From contig CALUBS010000013.1 in NCBI GenBank assembly GCA_943914355.1, positions 1 to 64,000 of the forward strand: a stretch of 64,000 nucleotides of DNA, given 5' to 3'. The notes below the pieces were generated by a model. It did no database searches. It had not been told where the DNA came from and saw nothing but the letters and a program-made list of their open reading frames with translations. Made by a program: the position numbers and the translations under genes. Numbering within the stretch: the first letter of the stretch is position 1; the number at the start of each line of letters is the position of its first letter. Shown piece after piece: positions 27,958 through 38,247 of this stretch. The stretch comes from an uncultured Corynebacterium sp. Lineage in GTDB: Bacteria > Actinomycetota > Actinomycetes > Mycobacteriales > Mycobacteriaceae.

Positions 27958-29541
27958 CTAGTGGAAGAAGTTCCGCCAAGCATTCGGGTTGATGGTGATG
28001 ATGCCCAGCTGCTGCGCCAAGAAGACAATGGCCCCGATGGCTAGAGAGGCGATACCGGCACCCGCGATGCCAGCGAGCAGCCCGCTCTTGGAAGAGCCGT
28101 CATCGGTACCGGCGTTATTACCGGGCTGATCGGATGCAGAATCGTCTGCTTGGTCGTTGCCGCCCTGGTCATCGTGCTTGATCCACCATTCATTCAGGGT
28201 GAGCTTGGCCAAGGTGGTGTTATCGATGTAGTCACCGCGCACGGGGTCGGTGTGGGTGGCCTTCGCGCGAAGGGCCTCAGAGCCAGCACCCTTGAAGAAG
28301 AAGGGGACGACCTGGTTGGTGTGCTGCGTGGAGTACCACTGGTGGCCAGAGGGCAGGGTGTTGCCACCGCCACCATTCATGGAGTTGAACTTACCCTCAG
28401 AGCGCTCGTTGGCACCGGAGAGGTATCCAGTTTCGTGGTCAGCGGTAACGACCAACAGGGTCTCGTCCCAGGAGGAGTTTTCTTCTACCCAGTCGATGGC
28501 GGCATCGACGGACTTATTGAAGTCCTGTACCTCTTCGATATCGCGGGCGGATTCGTTGCCGCGGCCGCTCCAGTCAATGGCACCTCCTTCAATCATGACG
28601 TGGAAGCCCTCGTCATTTTGGCCCAGCGCGTTGAGGGCGCCGGTGGTCATGGTGGGAAGATCCACGACATCGTTGAACGGAGTGTCATAAGGCACTGTGG
28701 ACTCGCCGGTACGCCCCTGCTGCAAGGTAGAGGCCACAGGGGCCAGGCCGAAGTACTTCTCCCCCGCCGCGACATCGCCATTGGCCAAAGCCTCAAATTG
28801 CTCCTTGGTTTCGGCGTAGTTCCAGTCGGACTCGCCGGACGATAGCTTGTTGTAGACCTCTTCAGACAGGTACTTGTACTTGGCCTCATCCTTCTTCTTA
28901 TTGTCATCGTCGTAGAACGGGTGGCCGGCACCCATGATGACATCGAGATCAGAGTTGAACATCTCATCCGCAATCTCCAGGTAGTTATTGCGGGAGATAT
29001 TGTGCGCGGCCCAGGCAGCTGGAGTGGCGTGGCTAAACGGCACGGAGGAGACCACGCCGGCGGACTTTCCGGCCTTCTTGGCGCGCTCGGAGGTGTTTTC
29101 CTGCTCGTGGCCGTAATCATTAACGCCCAGCTTGCCGTTATCGGTCTTCACACCGGTGGACATGGCGGTACCGGCAGCAGAGGAATCGGTGTACCCCTTA
29201 TCCACGTACTCATGGGTTGCCCATGCCTTTTGTGGGTCGTAGGAAGAGTTATTGGGGTAGGTGGTCATGGACAGGCGGTTGAAGTCTTCGAAGTGCTGCA
29301 CGGATTCGCCATCGAGTTCTTCTGGTCCTTCGGCGCTAAATGCGCCATCGACCAGGTACTTGGACTGGCCGGTTTCGTAGAGGTTGTTGAAGGCCACGTG
29401 GCCGTAGCCCATGCCATCACCAATCATGTAGATGATGTTCTTTGGGCCCTGGGATTCGGTGGCGGTGGCTGGAGCAATTGCGCCAGCGGTAGCTACGGTC
29501 GCGGCTACGGCAGCGGCGCCAATGCGGAGAGAAGTGCGCAT
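27958..29541 (-). CDS. phoA: Exported alkaline phosphatase with C-terminal membrane anchor
   Basis: 527 aa from the ATG at 29541, which has an AAGGAC ribosome site and begins the signal peptide (residues 1-28, ending P-A-T-A-T). Metal ligands begin in M-I-G-D-G-M-G (39-45), and the nucleophile is Ser120 in T-D-S-S-A-A-G-T-A-M. V-T-A-D-H-E-T-G supplies further metal ligands. It belongs to the PhoA-type metallo-phosphatases that release phosphate from extracytoplasmic monoesters. After the catalytic domain come an Asp/Asn/Gly-rich linker (~465-490) and a hydrophobic helix (LLAGIAGAGIASLAIGAIVF), so the enzyme should stay membrane-attached. No Pho regulator is nearby. Confidence 0.9.
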   Translation of the reverse strand: MRTSLRIGAAAVAATVATAGAIAPATATESQGPKNIIYMIGDGMGYGHVAFNNLYETGQSKYLVDGAFSAEGPEELDGESVQHFEDFNRLSMTTYPNNSSYDPQKAWATHEYVDKGYTDSSAAGTAMSTGVKTDNGKLGVNDYGHEQENTSERAKKAGKSAGVVSSVPFSHATPAAWAAHNISRNNYLEIADEMFNSDLDVIMGAGHPFYDDDNKKKDEAKYKYLSEEVYNKLSSGESDWNYAETKEQFEALANGDVAAGEKYFGLAPVASTLQQGRTGESTVPYDTPFNDVVDLPTMTTGALNALGQNDEGFHVMIEGGAIDWSGRGNESARDIEEVQDFNKSVDAAIDWVEENSSWDETLLVVTADHETGYLSGANERSEGKFNSMNGGGGNTLPSGHQWYSTQHTNQVVPFFFKGAGSEALRAKATHTDPVRGDYIDNTTLAKLTLNEWWIKHDDQGGNDQADDSASDQPGNNAGTDDGSSKSGLLAGIAGAGIASLAIGAIVFLAQQLGIITINPNAWRNFFH

Positions 29542-29861
29542 GAATTGTCCTTTATGGAGGTGAGAAACGAAGAGATGGTGCCCTGCAAACAAGAGAGAAA
29601 TCACCCAGACATGGCTGGGTGCAAAGCCTTGAGTTGAAGATAAAGGCGCGATTCAACCACGACAGGAACTGCGCGTTAATAGTTCCTAAACACTGCCGGA
29701 ACATCCCGTAGCGCGCCTTACTCTTTGCCCCACTCCCCCGCACTCACCGCAGGAGTCGTGTCAAGGAATTTCGCCTGGCTACCGGTACGGCGCCGAATTA
29801 GTGAAGCAAAACCCACCTCTGCCTACCCCGCGCCGGGTTGGGGCTATTACACTGTGTATTT
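29542..29861. other. Divergent promoter region of phoA and leuS
   Basis: 320 bases with no gene. It should hold both promoters. A perfect small hairpin, CACCCAG-6-CTGGGTG at 29602-29621, lies about 60 bases before the phoA start and would be in its 5' leader or promoter. I do not see a T-box or riboswitch for leuS. Confidence 0.5.
29848..29853 (+). promoter_or_regulatory. -10 element for leuS (leaderless start candidate)
   Basis: TACACT ends 8 bases before the ATG at 29862. No Shine-Dalgarno and no obvious -35 are visible. Confidence 0.35.
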
Positions 29862-32708
29862 ATGACTAAACCGAGCGATTCCACGTCGTACCGCTACACC
29901 CCTGAGCTGGCGAACCAGATCGAAAAGACTTGGCAGCAGTATTGGAAGGACCACGAGACCTTTAACGCGCCGAACCCGGTCGGTTCGCTAGCCACGGGTG
30001 CGGGCGAGCTGCCCAAGGAAAAGCTCAACGTGCAGGACATGTTCCCCTACCCTTCCGGTGCGGGCCTGCACGTGGGGCACCCGTTTGGTTATATCGCCAC
30101 CGATACCTATGCCCGCTATAACCGCATGCTGGGCAAGAACGTGCTGCACACCATGGGCTACGATGCCTTCGGCTTGCCGGCCGAACAATACGCCATCCAG
30201 ACCGGTACGCACCCGCGGACCACCACGATGGCCAATATCGACAACATGCGCCGCCAGCTGGGCATGCTGGGCTTGGGCCACGATCCGCGCCGCTCGGTGG
30301 AATCCACGGATCCTGAGTTCTTTAAGTGGACCCAGTGGATCTTCCTGCAGATTTATAACTCCTGGTTCGATGAAGAGCAGCAAAAGGCTCGCCCCATTGC
30401 TGAGCTCATCAAGGAATTGGAGGCCAATAAGCGCACCACCAAGGACGGGCGCTACTACGAGGATTTGTCCCCGCAGGAAAAAGCCCAGGCAGTCGATGAG
30501 TTCCGCCTGGTCTACCTGTCCAATTCCACGGTGAATTGGTGCCCGGGCTTGGGTACCGTCTTGGCCAACGAGGAAGTCACCGCGGAGGGCAAGTCTGAGC
30601 GCGGCAACTTCCCGGTCTTCCGCAAGAACCTGTCCCAGTGGATGATGCGCATTACCGCGTATTCGGATCGTTTGCTCGATGATCTGGAGCTGCTGGATTG
30701 GCCGGAGAAGGTTAAGTCCATGCAGCGCAATTGGATTGGCCGTTCCCGCGGCGCGGAGGTAACTTTCCCTGCGGAAGGCTACGGCATCGACGTGTTTACC
30801 ACGCGCCCAGATACGCTCTTTGGCGCGGAGTACGTGGTTTTGGCGCCGGAGCATGAGCTTGTCGATGCCCTCTTGTCCCCCATCCCTTACGACGATGACG
30901 TGGACGAGCGCTGGACCTACGGCAACGATGACCCGAAGGAAGCCGTCGAGTCCTACCGCGCGGATATCGCGGCGAAGTCGGACCTGGAGCGCCAGGAAAA
31001 TAAGGAAAAGACCGGTGTATTCCTGGGCACCTATGCCACCAATCCGGTCAATGGCAAGCAGATCCCGATTTTCATCGCGGACTACGTGTTGACCGGCTAC
31101 GGTACCGGCGCCATTATGGCGGTGCCCGCGCACGATACGCGTGACTATGAGTTTGCCCAGGCCTTTGGGCTGCCGATTACGGAGGTTGTCTCCGGCGGCA
31201 ATATCGAAGAAGAAGCCTGGACCGAGGACGGCGCATTGGTAAACTCCGCCAACGATAGGGGCCTGGATCTCAATGGCCTGAATAAGGCGGAGGCCATCGC
31301 CCAGGCCATCGAATGGCTGGAAAAGGACGGCTCCGGCCGCGGCAAGATTCAGTACAAGCTGCGCGACTGGCTCTTCGCTCGCCAGCGCTACTGGGGCGAG
31401 CCCTTCCCCATCGTCTATGACAAGGATGGCATGGCCCACCCGTTGCCAGAGTCGATGCTGCCGGTTGAGCTGCCCGAGGTGGAAGACTATAAGCCGGCCT
31501 CCTTCGATCCAGAAGATAAGGACTCGGAGCCACAGCCGCCGTTGGCGAAGGTCCGCGACTGGGTAGAGGTAGAGCTGGACTTGGGCGATGGCCCGCAGAC
31601 CTACTACCGCGATACCAACGTTATGCCCCAGTGGGCGGGTTCTTCCTGGTACCAGCTGCGCTATATCGATCCCCGCAATAGCGAGGCCTTCTGCGATATC
31701 GAAAACGAGCGTTACTGGACCGGCCCGCGCCCAGATGAGCACGGCGAAAACGATCCGGGCGGCGTGGATCTGTATGTCGGCGGCGTCGAGCACGCCGTGT
31801 TACACCTGCTCTACGCCCGCTTCTGGCACAAGGTGCTTTTTGACCTGGGCTTTGTCAGCTCGCAGGAGCCGTATCGCCGCCTGTACAACCAGGGCTATAT
31901 TCAGGCCTACGCCTACACCGATTCCCGCGGCGTGTATGTCCCTGCCGCAGAGATAGAGGAAAAGGACGGCAAGTTCTACTACAACGGCGAGGAGGTCAAC
32001 CAGGAGTACGGCAAGATGGGCAAGTCCCTGAAAAACGCCGTGGCCCCGGATGATATCTGCCGCGACTTCGGTGCCGATACCCTGCGCGTGTACGAAATGT
32101 CCATGGGTCCGTTGGATACCTCCCGCCCGTGGGCGACCAAGGATGTTGTCGGTTCGCAGCGCTTCCTGCAGCGCCTGTGGCGCCTGGCCATTAATGAGGA
32201 CACCGGTGAAGTGGCTACTACCGATGCCGAGCTCACCCAGGATGACCTGAAGCAGTTGCACCGCACCATCGCGGGCGTGCGCGATGATTATGAGAACCTG
32301 CGCCTGAACACGGTCGTGGCCAAGCTCATCGAGTACGTCAACTATCTGACCAAGACCTACCGCACCGAGGCTCCGCGCGCGGCGGTGGAGCCCATCGCGC
32401 AGCTGGTCTCCCCCATCGCCCCGCACATTGCGGAGGAACTGTGGCAGCGCTTTGGCCACGATGAGACCATCACCTACGAGCCACTCCCCTCTTTTGAGGA
32501 GAAATACCTGGTAGATGATGAGATTCAGGTGCCAGTCCAGATCAACGGCAAGGTTAAGTCCCGCATCAACGTCGCGGTCGATGCTGACCAAGACACCGTA
32601 TTCGAGGCTGCTTTTGCCGATGCCAAGGTGGCTGACCTTACCTCCGGCAAGAACGTGGTGAAGAAGATCTACGTTCCCGGCCGGATGGTGAACCTGGTGG
32701 TTAAGTAA
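29862..32708 (+). CDS. leuS: Leucyl-tRNA synthetase
   Basis: 948 aa from the ATG at 29862. Class I signatures are present: H-V-G-H-P (the HIGH motif) near residue 72 within [15 protein letters not shown], and K-M-G-K-S near 725 in place of the more common K-M-S-K-S. The CP1 editing domain with T-R-P-D-T-L-F-G-A and the [19 protein letters not shown] block is intact, as is the C-terminal anticodon-binding part. The protein charges tRNA-Leu and is essential. The mntR-like gene follows after three bases, so they may share a transcript. Confidence 0.97.
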   Translation: MTKPSDSTSYRYTPELANQIEKTWQQYWKDHETFNAPNPVGSLATGAGELPKEKLNVQDMFPYPSGAGLHVGHPFGYIATDTYARYNRMLGKNVLHTMGYDAFGLPAEQYAIQTGTHPRTTTMANIDNMRRQLGMLGLGHDPRRSVESTDPEFFKWTQWIFLQIYNSWFDEEQQKARPIAELIKELEANKRTTKDGRYYEDLSPQEKAQAVDEFRLVYLSNSTVNWCPGLGTVLANEEVTAEGKSERGNFPVFRKNLSQWMMRITAYSDRLLDDLELLDWPEKVKSMQRNWIGRSRGAEVTFPAEGYGIDVFTTRPDTLFGAEYVVLAPEHELVDALLSPIPYDDDVDERWTYGNDDPKEAVESYRADIAAKSDLERQENKEKTGVFLGTYATNPVNGKQIPIFIADYVLTGYGTGAIMAVPAHDTRDYEFAQAFGLPITEVVSGGNIEEEAWTEDGALVNSANDRGLDLNGLNKAEAIAQAIEWLEKDGSGRGKIQYKLRDWLFARQRYWGEPFPIVYDKDGMAHPLPESMLPVELPEVEDYKPASFDPEDKDSEPQPPLAKVRDWVEVELDLGDGPQTYYRDTNVMPQWAGSSWYQLRYIDPRNSEAFCDIENERYWTGPRPDEHGENDPGGVDLYVGGVEHAVLHLLYARFWHKVLFDLGFVSSQEPYRRLYNQGYIQAYAYTDSRGVYVPAAEIEEKDGKFYYNGEEVNQEYGKMGKSLKNAVAPDDICRDFGADTLRVYEMSMGPLDTSRPWATKDVVGSQRFLQRLWRLAINEDTGEVATTDAELTQDDLKQLHRTIAGVRDDYENLRLNTVVAKLIEYVNYLTKTYRTEAPRAAVEPIAQLVSPIAPHIAEELWQRFGHDETITYEPLPSFEEKYLVDDEIQVPVQINGKVKSRINVAVDADQDTVFEAAFADAKVADLTSGKNVVKKIYVPGRMVNLVVK

Positions 32709-32711
32709 CCA

Positions 32712-33446
32712 ATGAGCGTGGACGTCTCGGGCCTTTCGCCATCCAATCAGGACTACCTCAAGGCCCTGTTTAAGCTGGGCGAATGGCACGACGACCCCGT
32801 GACGGTAAAGATGCTCGCCCAGCACATAGGCGTACGGCTCTCCAGCGCGTCTGATGCGGTGCGGAGGCTCGAGAAAAAGGGCCTCGTCACCCATATGCCG
32901 TATGGCGCCATCGGGCTGAGTACCGAGGGGCGTGCCTTTGCCCTCGCCATGGTGCGGCGGCACCGCCTCATCGAAACCTTCCTGGTGGAATCCCTGCACT
33001 ACCGCTGGGACCAGGTCCACGCGGAAGCCGAGCAATTGGAGCACTGCGTCTCCGATTTCTTCCTAGAGCGCATAGACGCTGAGCTGGGATTTCCGCGCCG
33101 CGATCCGCATGGAGACCCTATCCCCAGCGCCGCGGGCGACTACCCCGCGGACTATGCCGCGACCCCGGCATCCGAGCCAGGGGATCTGCGCAAACTCAGC
33201 GATCTGGAGCCCGGTGAGGCGGGCATAGTCGATCGCATTAGTGATGTGGACGCCGATCTGCTGCGCTTTTTTAGCGAGAATAACCTGACCATCGGCGCTG
33301 CCGTGAGCGTGCAAGACAGCCAGCCGTATTCCGGCGGAATGGCCGTGCGCGTAGAGGGCAACCAGAACGAGTATGCCCAGAATGAAGATGCCGCGGCTTT
33401 CTCCCTGAGCTCCCACGCAGCCCGCGCCGTGTGGGTGCGCATATAA
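32712..33446 (+). CDS. mntR: DtxR-family metalloregulator, manganese (MntR) type
   Basis: 244 aa: winged helix (~10-75), dimerisation and metal site (~76-150) and a C-terminal SH3/FeoA-like domain. The metal ligands separate the MntR type from iron-sensing DtxR. Asp14 stands where DtxR has Met10. The motif H103-A-E105-A-E107-Q-L-E110-H111 has Glu where DtxR has Cys102. His84 is the remaining ligand. This predicts a manganese-activated repressor. It starts three bases after leuS and is followed by a terminator, then nrdI and nrdF, whose products handle a manganese cofactor. Confidence 0.85.
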   Translation: MSVDVSGLSPSNQDYLKALFKLGEWHDDPVTVKMLAQHIGVRLSSASDAVRRLEKKGLVTHMPYGAIGLSTEGRAFALAMVRRHRLIETFLVESLHYRWDQVHAEAEQLEHCVSDFFLERIDAELGFPRRDPHGDPIPSAAGDYPADYAATPASEPGDLRKLSDLEPGEAGIVDRISDVDADLLRFFSENNLTIGAAVSVQDSQPYSGGMAVRVEGNQNEYAQNEDAAAFSLSSHAARAVWVRI

Positions 33447-33454
33447 CTTTCCTG

Positions 33455-33485
33455 CCCCTTCCCTTCTGAAGGGAGGGGTATTTGC
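33455..33485 (+). terminator. Probable terminator after the mntR-like gene
   Basis: CCCC-t-T-CCCTT (33455-33465) pairs with AAGGG-A-GGGG (33469-33478), with one bulged T and a three-base loop, then TATTTG. The U-tract is poor. Confidence 0.55.
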
Positions 33486-33581
33486 GCATGTCAATAGTGG
33501 TTAGTTGCGACGTAGTTAAAAGTACGCTAGATCTGTAGTTGAAGCAGAAAGTGCGCTTCGGCGCAGCCACTAAGGAGCGAG

Positions 33582-34070
33582 ATGACTACAGCCTCGACGC
33601 CACCCTGCGGCATTAATACCGCCGCTAATCTTGTGTATTTTTCTTCGGTCAGTGAAAATACCCACCGTTTCGTCCACAAGCTGGGGTTTCCAGCGGCACG
33701 CATCCCTCTGCGTCCGAAGCGTGAAGGAATGCTCTATGTCACCGAGCCTTTTGTGCTCATCGTCCCCACCTACGGCGGCGGCAATATCAAGGCGGCAATT
33801 CCGGTGCAGGTGCGCCAATTCCTCAACGTTCCGGAAAACCGTGCACTCTTGCGCGGCCTCATTACCTCAGGAAATACCAATTTTGGCGAGGCCTTTTGCT
33901 GCGCTGGGCCACAAATCGCCCGAAAGTGCGGGGTGCCAGAGCTCTACCGCTTTGAGCTGCTCGGTACTGACCGCGATGTTGCCCGCGTACGCGAGGGTTT
34001 GCAGGACTTCTTTGCACACCACCTCTACCCCACCGCACACGAGTCCACCGCACACGCGTCCATTCCCTGA
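33582..34070 (+). CDS. nrdI: NrdI flavodoxin-like protein of class Ib ribonucleotide reductase
   Basis: 162 aa. [12 protein letters not shown] at residues 14-25 is the FMN phosphate-binding loop, and P-T-Y-G-G-G near 63-68 and [11 protein letters not shown] near 97-107 are NrdI-typical. NrdI, through its flavin, generates the oxidant that activates the dimanganese-tyrosyl cofactor of NrdF. Usually the order is nrdH-nrdI-nrdE; here neither nrdH nor nrdE is in the window. The gene has a GGAG ribosome site (AAGGAGCGAGATG) and lies 40 bases upstream of nrdF. Confidence 0.94.
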   Translation: MTTASTPPCGINTAANLVYFSSVSENTHRFVHKLGFPAARIPLRPKREGMLYVTEPFVLIVPTYGGGNIKAAIPVQVRQFLNVPENRALLRGLITSGNTNFGEAFCCAGPQIARKCGVPELYRFELLGTDRDVARVREGLQDFFAHHLYPTAHESTAHASIP

Positions 34071-34077
34071 TGTCTAG

Positions 34078-35124
<1,047 letters not shown>

Positions 35125-35158
35125 AACCACTAAGTCTCCACACGAAAGGACACATATC

Positions 35159-35725
35159 ATGAAACTTCTTGTACTCGTCGGCAGCCTGCGGCGGGAAAGC
35201 ATTGCGAAAAAGATCGCCAACCATGCCATGGAACTGGTCCCCGAGCACGTTGAGTGCCAGCGCTACGACCTGCGTGACCTCCCGCTCTATGATTTCGACT
35301 ACGACGATCCTGGCGTGGCGGATAAACCCACGCCGGAAGCGTACACCGATTTCCGCAATGCAATTAAGGATGCGGACGCGATTTTGTTCGTCACCAGCGA
35401 AAACAACCGGACCATCCCGGCGTGCTTAAAAAATGCCATCGATATCGGATCCAAACCCAATTCCGATGTGTCCTGGAAGAATAAGCCAGCTGGCATCATT
35501 AGCCACTCCGTGGGCCGCATGGGTGGGTATTCCTCCCACAAGAACGTGCGCCTAGCACTGTCCTACTTCGACATGCCGATGCCCGGTCAGCCCGAGGTAT
35601 TCTTGGGCAATTCACCCCAGCTCATTGGTGAAGACGGAAAGATCGAGCCGTCCAGCACCATCGAGTTTGTAAAGGACTACCTCGAGCGCCTTGTAGCCTT
35701 GGTACCTGCGGCTCCGCAACAGTAG
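35159..35725 (+). CDS. NAD(P)H-dependent FMN reductase (flavodoxin-like fold)
   Basis: 188 aa from the ATG at 35159, with a GAAAGGA ribosome site; the frame is open upstream into nrdF. L-V-G-S-L-R-R-E-S at residues 6-14 is the flavin phosphate loop, and T-S-E-N-N-R-T-I-P-A-C-L-K-N-A-I-D is the conserved middle segment of the NADPH-dependent FMN reductase family. It reduces free flavin or quinone-like substrates. Its place after nrdI and nrdF invites the idea that it keeps NrdI reduced, but many such genes are unrelated to ribonucleotide reductase, so that is only a hypothesis. Confidence 0.88.
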   Translation: MKLLVLVGSLRRESIAKKIANHAMELVPEHVECQRYDLRDLPLYDFDYDDPGVADKPTPEAYTDFRNAIKDADAILFVTSENNRTIPACLKNAIDIGSKPNSDVSWKNKPAGIISHSVGRMGGYSSHKNVRLALSYFDMPMPGQPEVFLGNSPQLIGEDGKIEPSSTIEFVKDYLERLVALVPAAPQQ

Positions 35726-35753
35726 GAGCTACCTTCTCCAATCAGCGAGGCGG

Positions 35754-36404
35754 TTAATCCCAGTACTCCGTGGCGCATAGCGCGATGCCGTGCGCCCGGA
35801 TTCCCTGTCCCGCTTCAACTGGGGCATCAACAATGAGCGGGAGTCCGTCGATTTCGCTTACCCAGAACTCCCCTCCCCCAAATTCATTGGTCTTTTTCTC
35901 GACATTATTCACGGTGCCAGCTAGCTCGACCTGCGGGTTGAGCAGGCTGGGCTTGTAGTTTTGATAGAACCGTTCCGTCGCTGGGGATTGCAGCGAGAAC
36001 TCCGCCGGTTCCGTTAATTCATAGTCCAACGCAACGACTGCGGGTCGCACCCGGCCGCGCAGTTTTTCACCGCCCACGGGGTTGCCGGTGGGAAGCGTGA
36101 AGGGGGCATCGCTAAGCACCGCCCACCGGAGATCCTCCATTTCCAGGATGCCAATAAATGGCATGGCGCGATATAGCGTTGCCTCCACGTCTTCCCCGCC
36201 TCGGAATGACGGCAAGACGGTCCACTCCCCCTCGTACTCCATCGCCGTGACGGCGATCCCGGAGGGGTCCGCATAGTAGAGCACTTGATCAAAAGCCGGT
36301 GCGTCCCACAGGGTCCGCTCCGTGGGAAGCTCCGCGATGAGTTCCTCCGTGTCCAGGAAGTCGAATCCGCAGGCGCTAAAAAGTTTATCCATGTCCGCCA
36401 TCAT
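35754..36404 (-). CDS. Hypothetical cytoplasmic protein
   Basis: 216 aa, acidic, no signal or membrane segment. The C-terminal third (V-E-L-A-G-T-V, F-W-V-S-E-I-D-G-L-P-L-I-V-D, G-Q-G-I-R-A-H-G-I-A-L) reads like a small OB-like beta barrel, and the N-terminal part is mixed. No family recognised. Three in-frame ATGs stand at the N-terminus (36404, 36401, 36392). The first overlaps the stop of a small upstream ORF as ATGA. Confidence 0.65.
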   Translation of the reverse strand: MMADMDKLFSACGFDFLDTEELIAELPTERTLWDAPAFDQVLYYADPSGIAVTAMEYEGEWTVLPSFRGGEDVEATLYRAMPFIGILEMEDLRWAVLSDAPFTLPTGNPVGGEKLRGRVRPAVVALDYELTEPAEFSLQSPATERFYQNYKPSLLNPQVELAGTVNNVEKKTNEFGGGEFWVSEIDGLPLIVDAPVEAGQGIRAHGIALCATEYWD

Positions 36405-36592
36405 AGACAGCCGCCTACCCGACGGGGGTCGCAGCCGGCTCGAAATCCGGCCGATAGATACTTATTAAGTCCTAATGATAGATAGTATCCAGCAAACGTC
36501 AGGACCAATAAATAGATTATGAAAAGCAAAGTATATGGGTTTAAATTGGCAAAAATATGGCCATTATGAATGATTGGAAGTCCAAATCCCAC
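36401..36592 (-). CDS. Candidate small membrane protein in AT-rich DNA
   Basis: 63 aa from a GTG. It contains one hydrophobic helix (LLFIIYLLVLTFAGYYLSL) and ends in an ATGA overlap with the next gene, which supports translation. Against it: the DNA is much AT-richer than the neighbouring genes, there is only a poorly placed AGGG before the start, and hydrophobic ORFs arise by chance in AT-rich DNA. I rate it as possible only. Confidence 0.25.
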   Translation of the reverse strand: MGFGLPIIHNGHIFANLNPYTLLFIIYLLVLTFAGYYLSLGLNKYLSAGFRAGCDPRRVGGCL

Positions 36593-36610
36593 GCCCTAAT
36601 AAATGGTGGG

Positions 36611-36626
36611 GGTTGATGGATCAACC
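36611..36626. promoter_or_regulatory. Operator-like palindrome upstream of the MarR gene (1)
   Basis: GGTTGA-tgga-TCAACC, perfect 6-4-6 inverted repeat, about 20 bases upstream of the -35 of the MarR promoter. It is paired with a second, near-identical palindrome. Confidence 0.7.
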
Positions 36627-36642
36627 GCTCTACTCAATTCTC

Positions 36643-36672
36643 GGTTGAGTAATCAACTGCGCAGTATATAAT
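36643..36672 (+). promoter_or_regulatory. MarR promoter with overlapping operator palindrome (2)
   Basis: -35 TTGAGT (36645-36650), 16-base spacer, -10 TATAAT (36667-36672). The palindrome GGTTGA-gtaa-TCAACT (36643-36658) covers the -35, so a bound dimer would block RNA polymerase. This suggests autorepression. Confidence 0.7.
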
Positions 36673-36703
36673 GCTATTTAAGTCAAAGCCAAAGGGGGAA
36701 ACT

Positions 36704-37150
36704 GTGCGCCCAGAAGAAAGTGCGGCGTGGGCGGACTTTGTAGCGATGCAGCGCGAGCTGCATGGGGAGTTGGCCAACGCACTGCACGCAGCCGCGAATG
36801 TGAGTGAGGCTGACTATGCGGTGCTGGCCGTTCTGCAGCGCCGCCGTGGGCAGAGCACCCGCCCGCATGAGCTGACTGCGGAACTTGGGTGGGAGAAATC
36901 GCGGCTACACCGACAGCTTGTCCGGATGGAGCGGCGCGATTTGGTTTCAAGGCGGCACGCGGAGGAGCTAGGACCCCGGGCTATTGAAGTCACAGTGACG
37001 AAAATAGGTGAGGAAGCATTCACCGCAGCCTTGGGCAGTCATACCGCTAAAGTAGATGAAAAGGTGGTTTCTGTCCTGACGGAAGAGGAGCTGCGGCTGC
37101 TGGGATCCATCTCGAGGAAGATTACGCGGCACTTGGCGGGCGATGCCTAG
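36704..37150 (+). CDS. MarR-family transcriptional regulator
   Basis: 148 aa from the GTG at 36704, chosen because a strong AAAGGGGG ribosome site lies just upstream and the ATG at 36671 falls inside the -10 element. A winged helix-turn-helix is visible: S-E-A-D-Y-A-V-L near residue 37, G-W-E-K-S-R-L-H-R-Q-L-V-R-M-E-R-R-D-L-V as recognition helix and wing, and a C-terminal dimer helix. Effector unknown. Two matching palindromes in its own promoter point to autorepression. The adjacent reductase and monooxygenase genes are possible targets. Confidence 0.9.
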   Translation: MRPEESAAWADFVAMQRELHGELANALHAAANVSEADYAVLAVLQRRRGQSTRPHELTAELGWEKSRLHRQLVRMERRDLVSRRHAEELGPRAIEVTVTKIGEEAFTAALGSHTAKVDEKVVSVLTEEELRLLGSISRKITRHLAGDA

Positions 37151-37174
37151 GATCCAAGAGCCCCGGCGCACAGA

Positions 37175-37208
37175 AAAGGCACCCCGCCAGGAGTGACGGG
37201 GTGCCTTT
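37175..37208. terminator. Bidirectional terminator between MarR and the AcuI-like gene
   Basis: AAAAGGCACCCCG pairs with CGGGGTGCCTTT around a ten-base loop. A-run on the left and T-run on the right let it work in both directions for these convergent genes. Confidence 0.88.
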
Positions 37209-37237
37209 GTGGCTGTAGGCCCTAAAGGGCTTAGGCC

Positions 37238-38203
37238 TTAGGAAATCTTCAGCACCGTGCGGCCGTGGTGGCTGCCGTTGATGAGCGATTGTGCTTCCTC
37301 CACCGCATCTTCCAGTGGAAGGGTATTGGTCAAGGACTCCAAGATGGACAAGTCCAAGGTGCGGGCGAGGAGCTGCCAAGCATTCTGGCGATAGTGCAGT
37401 GGGGCATCGACGGAGTTCACGCCAGCCAGGTGCACGTTGCGCAGGATGAAGGGCATCACGGTGGCGGGCAGGTCAGGGCCGCTTGCCATACCGGTAGCGG
37501 CAACGGTGCCGCCCCACTTGGTACGGGCCAAGACGTTTGCCAGCTCCTGGGAGCCGGAGGTATCCACGGCGCCGGCGTAGATGGCCTTTTGCAGGGGCTT
37601 GCCCGGTTCGGTGAATTCGGCGCGATCGATGATCTCGTGCGCGCCGAGCTCGTGGAGGTAGTTGGCGTAATCGTCGGGGCGGCCGGTCATGGCGTGGACC
37701 TCGTAGCCGGCATTGCGCAGAAGGTTGACGGCGATGGAGCCGACGCCGCCGGTGGCGCCGGTGACGAGGACGGGGCCCTCGGGAAGCCCGCGCAGCGAGT
37801 TAACGCACAGCGCCGCGGTGTAACCGGCGGTACCGACGGCAGCGGCCTGTTCCGCGGTGAAATCTGCTGGCAGGGCAACGGTGGCGCGAGAATTGACGCG
37901 CTGCTTTGGGGTGTAGCCGCCGTGGCGGAATTCGCCAAGGCCATCGCCGAAGGAGGCAACGAGGGTGCCCACCGGCAGGCGCTGCACGTTGGACTCGGAT
38001 ACAGTGCCGACCACGTCGATACCGGGCACCAGCGGGTTGGTGCGGACGACGCCGGGATCGCCGGTAATCGCCATCGCGTCCTTGTAGTTCAGCGAGGAAT
38101 AAGAGACGTCAACGGTCAGGTCACCCTCGCCGAGGAATTCCCCTTCCTCAAAGGAGGTGGTGACGGATTTGTCTTCGTTACGGGTAACAAGTAGCGTGCT
38201 CAT
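37238..38203 (-). CDS. Zinc-independent MDR alcohol dehydrogenase, acrylyl-CoA reductase (AcuI/YhdH) type
   Basis: 321 aa from ATG 38203; ATG 38212 is an alternative. Features of the YhdH subgroup are S-S-L-N-Y-K-D-A near residues 36-43, P-L-V-P-G-I-D-V-V-G-T-V near 57-68, and the NADP-binding V-T-G-A-T-G-G-V-G-S near 146-155. Structural and catalytic zinc cysteines are absent, as in quinone oxidoreductase-like MDR proteins. Family members reduce acrylyl-CoA to propionyl-CoA using NADPH; other enones or quinones are possible substrates. Confidence 0.88.
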   Translation of the reverse strand: MSTLLVTRNEDKSVTTSFEEGEFLGEGDLTVDVSYSSLNYKDAMAITGDPGVVRTNPLVPGIDVVGTVSESNVQRLPVGTLVASFGDGLGEFRHGGYTPKQRVNSRATVALPADFTAEQAAAVGTAGYTAALCVNSLRGLPEGPVLVTGATGGVGSIAVNLLRNAGYEVHAMTGRPDDYANYLHELGAHEIIDRAEFTEPGKPLQKAIYAGAVDTSGSQELANVLARTKWGGTVAATGMASGPDLPATVMPFILRNVHLAGVNSVDAPLHYRQNAWQLLARTLDLSILESLTNTLPLEDAVEEAQSLINGSHHGRTVLKIS

Positions 38204-38247
38204 GCTCACCATGATACGTGAATTGTGATGCAACCATTTTTGGGCAG

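Noticed and set aside
29988..33044. Two long minus-strand frames (601 and 414 codons) opposite leuS and mntR
   Set aside because: Antisense shadows of leuS and mntR with no recognisable domain or ribosome site.
36678..36950. Minus-strand ORF inside the MarR gene
   Set aside because: Shadow of the MarR coding sequence; rich in Ala, His and Pro, no start signal.
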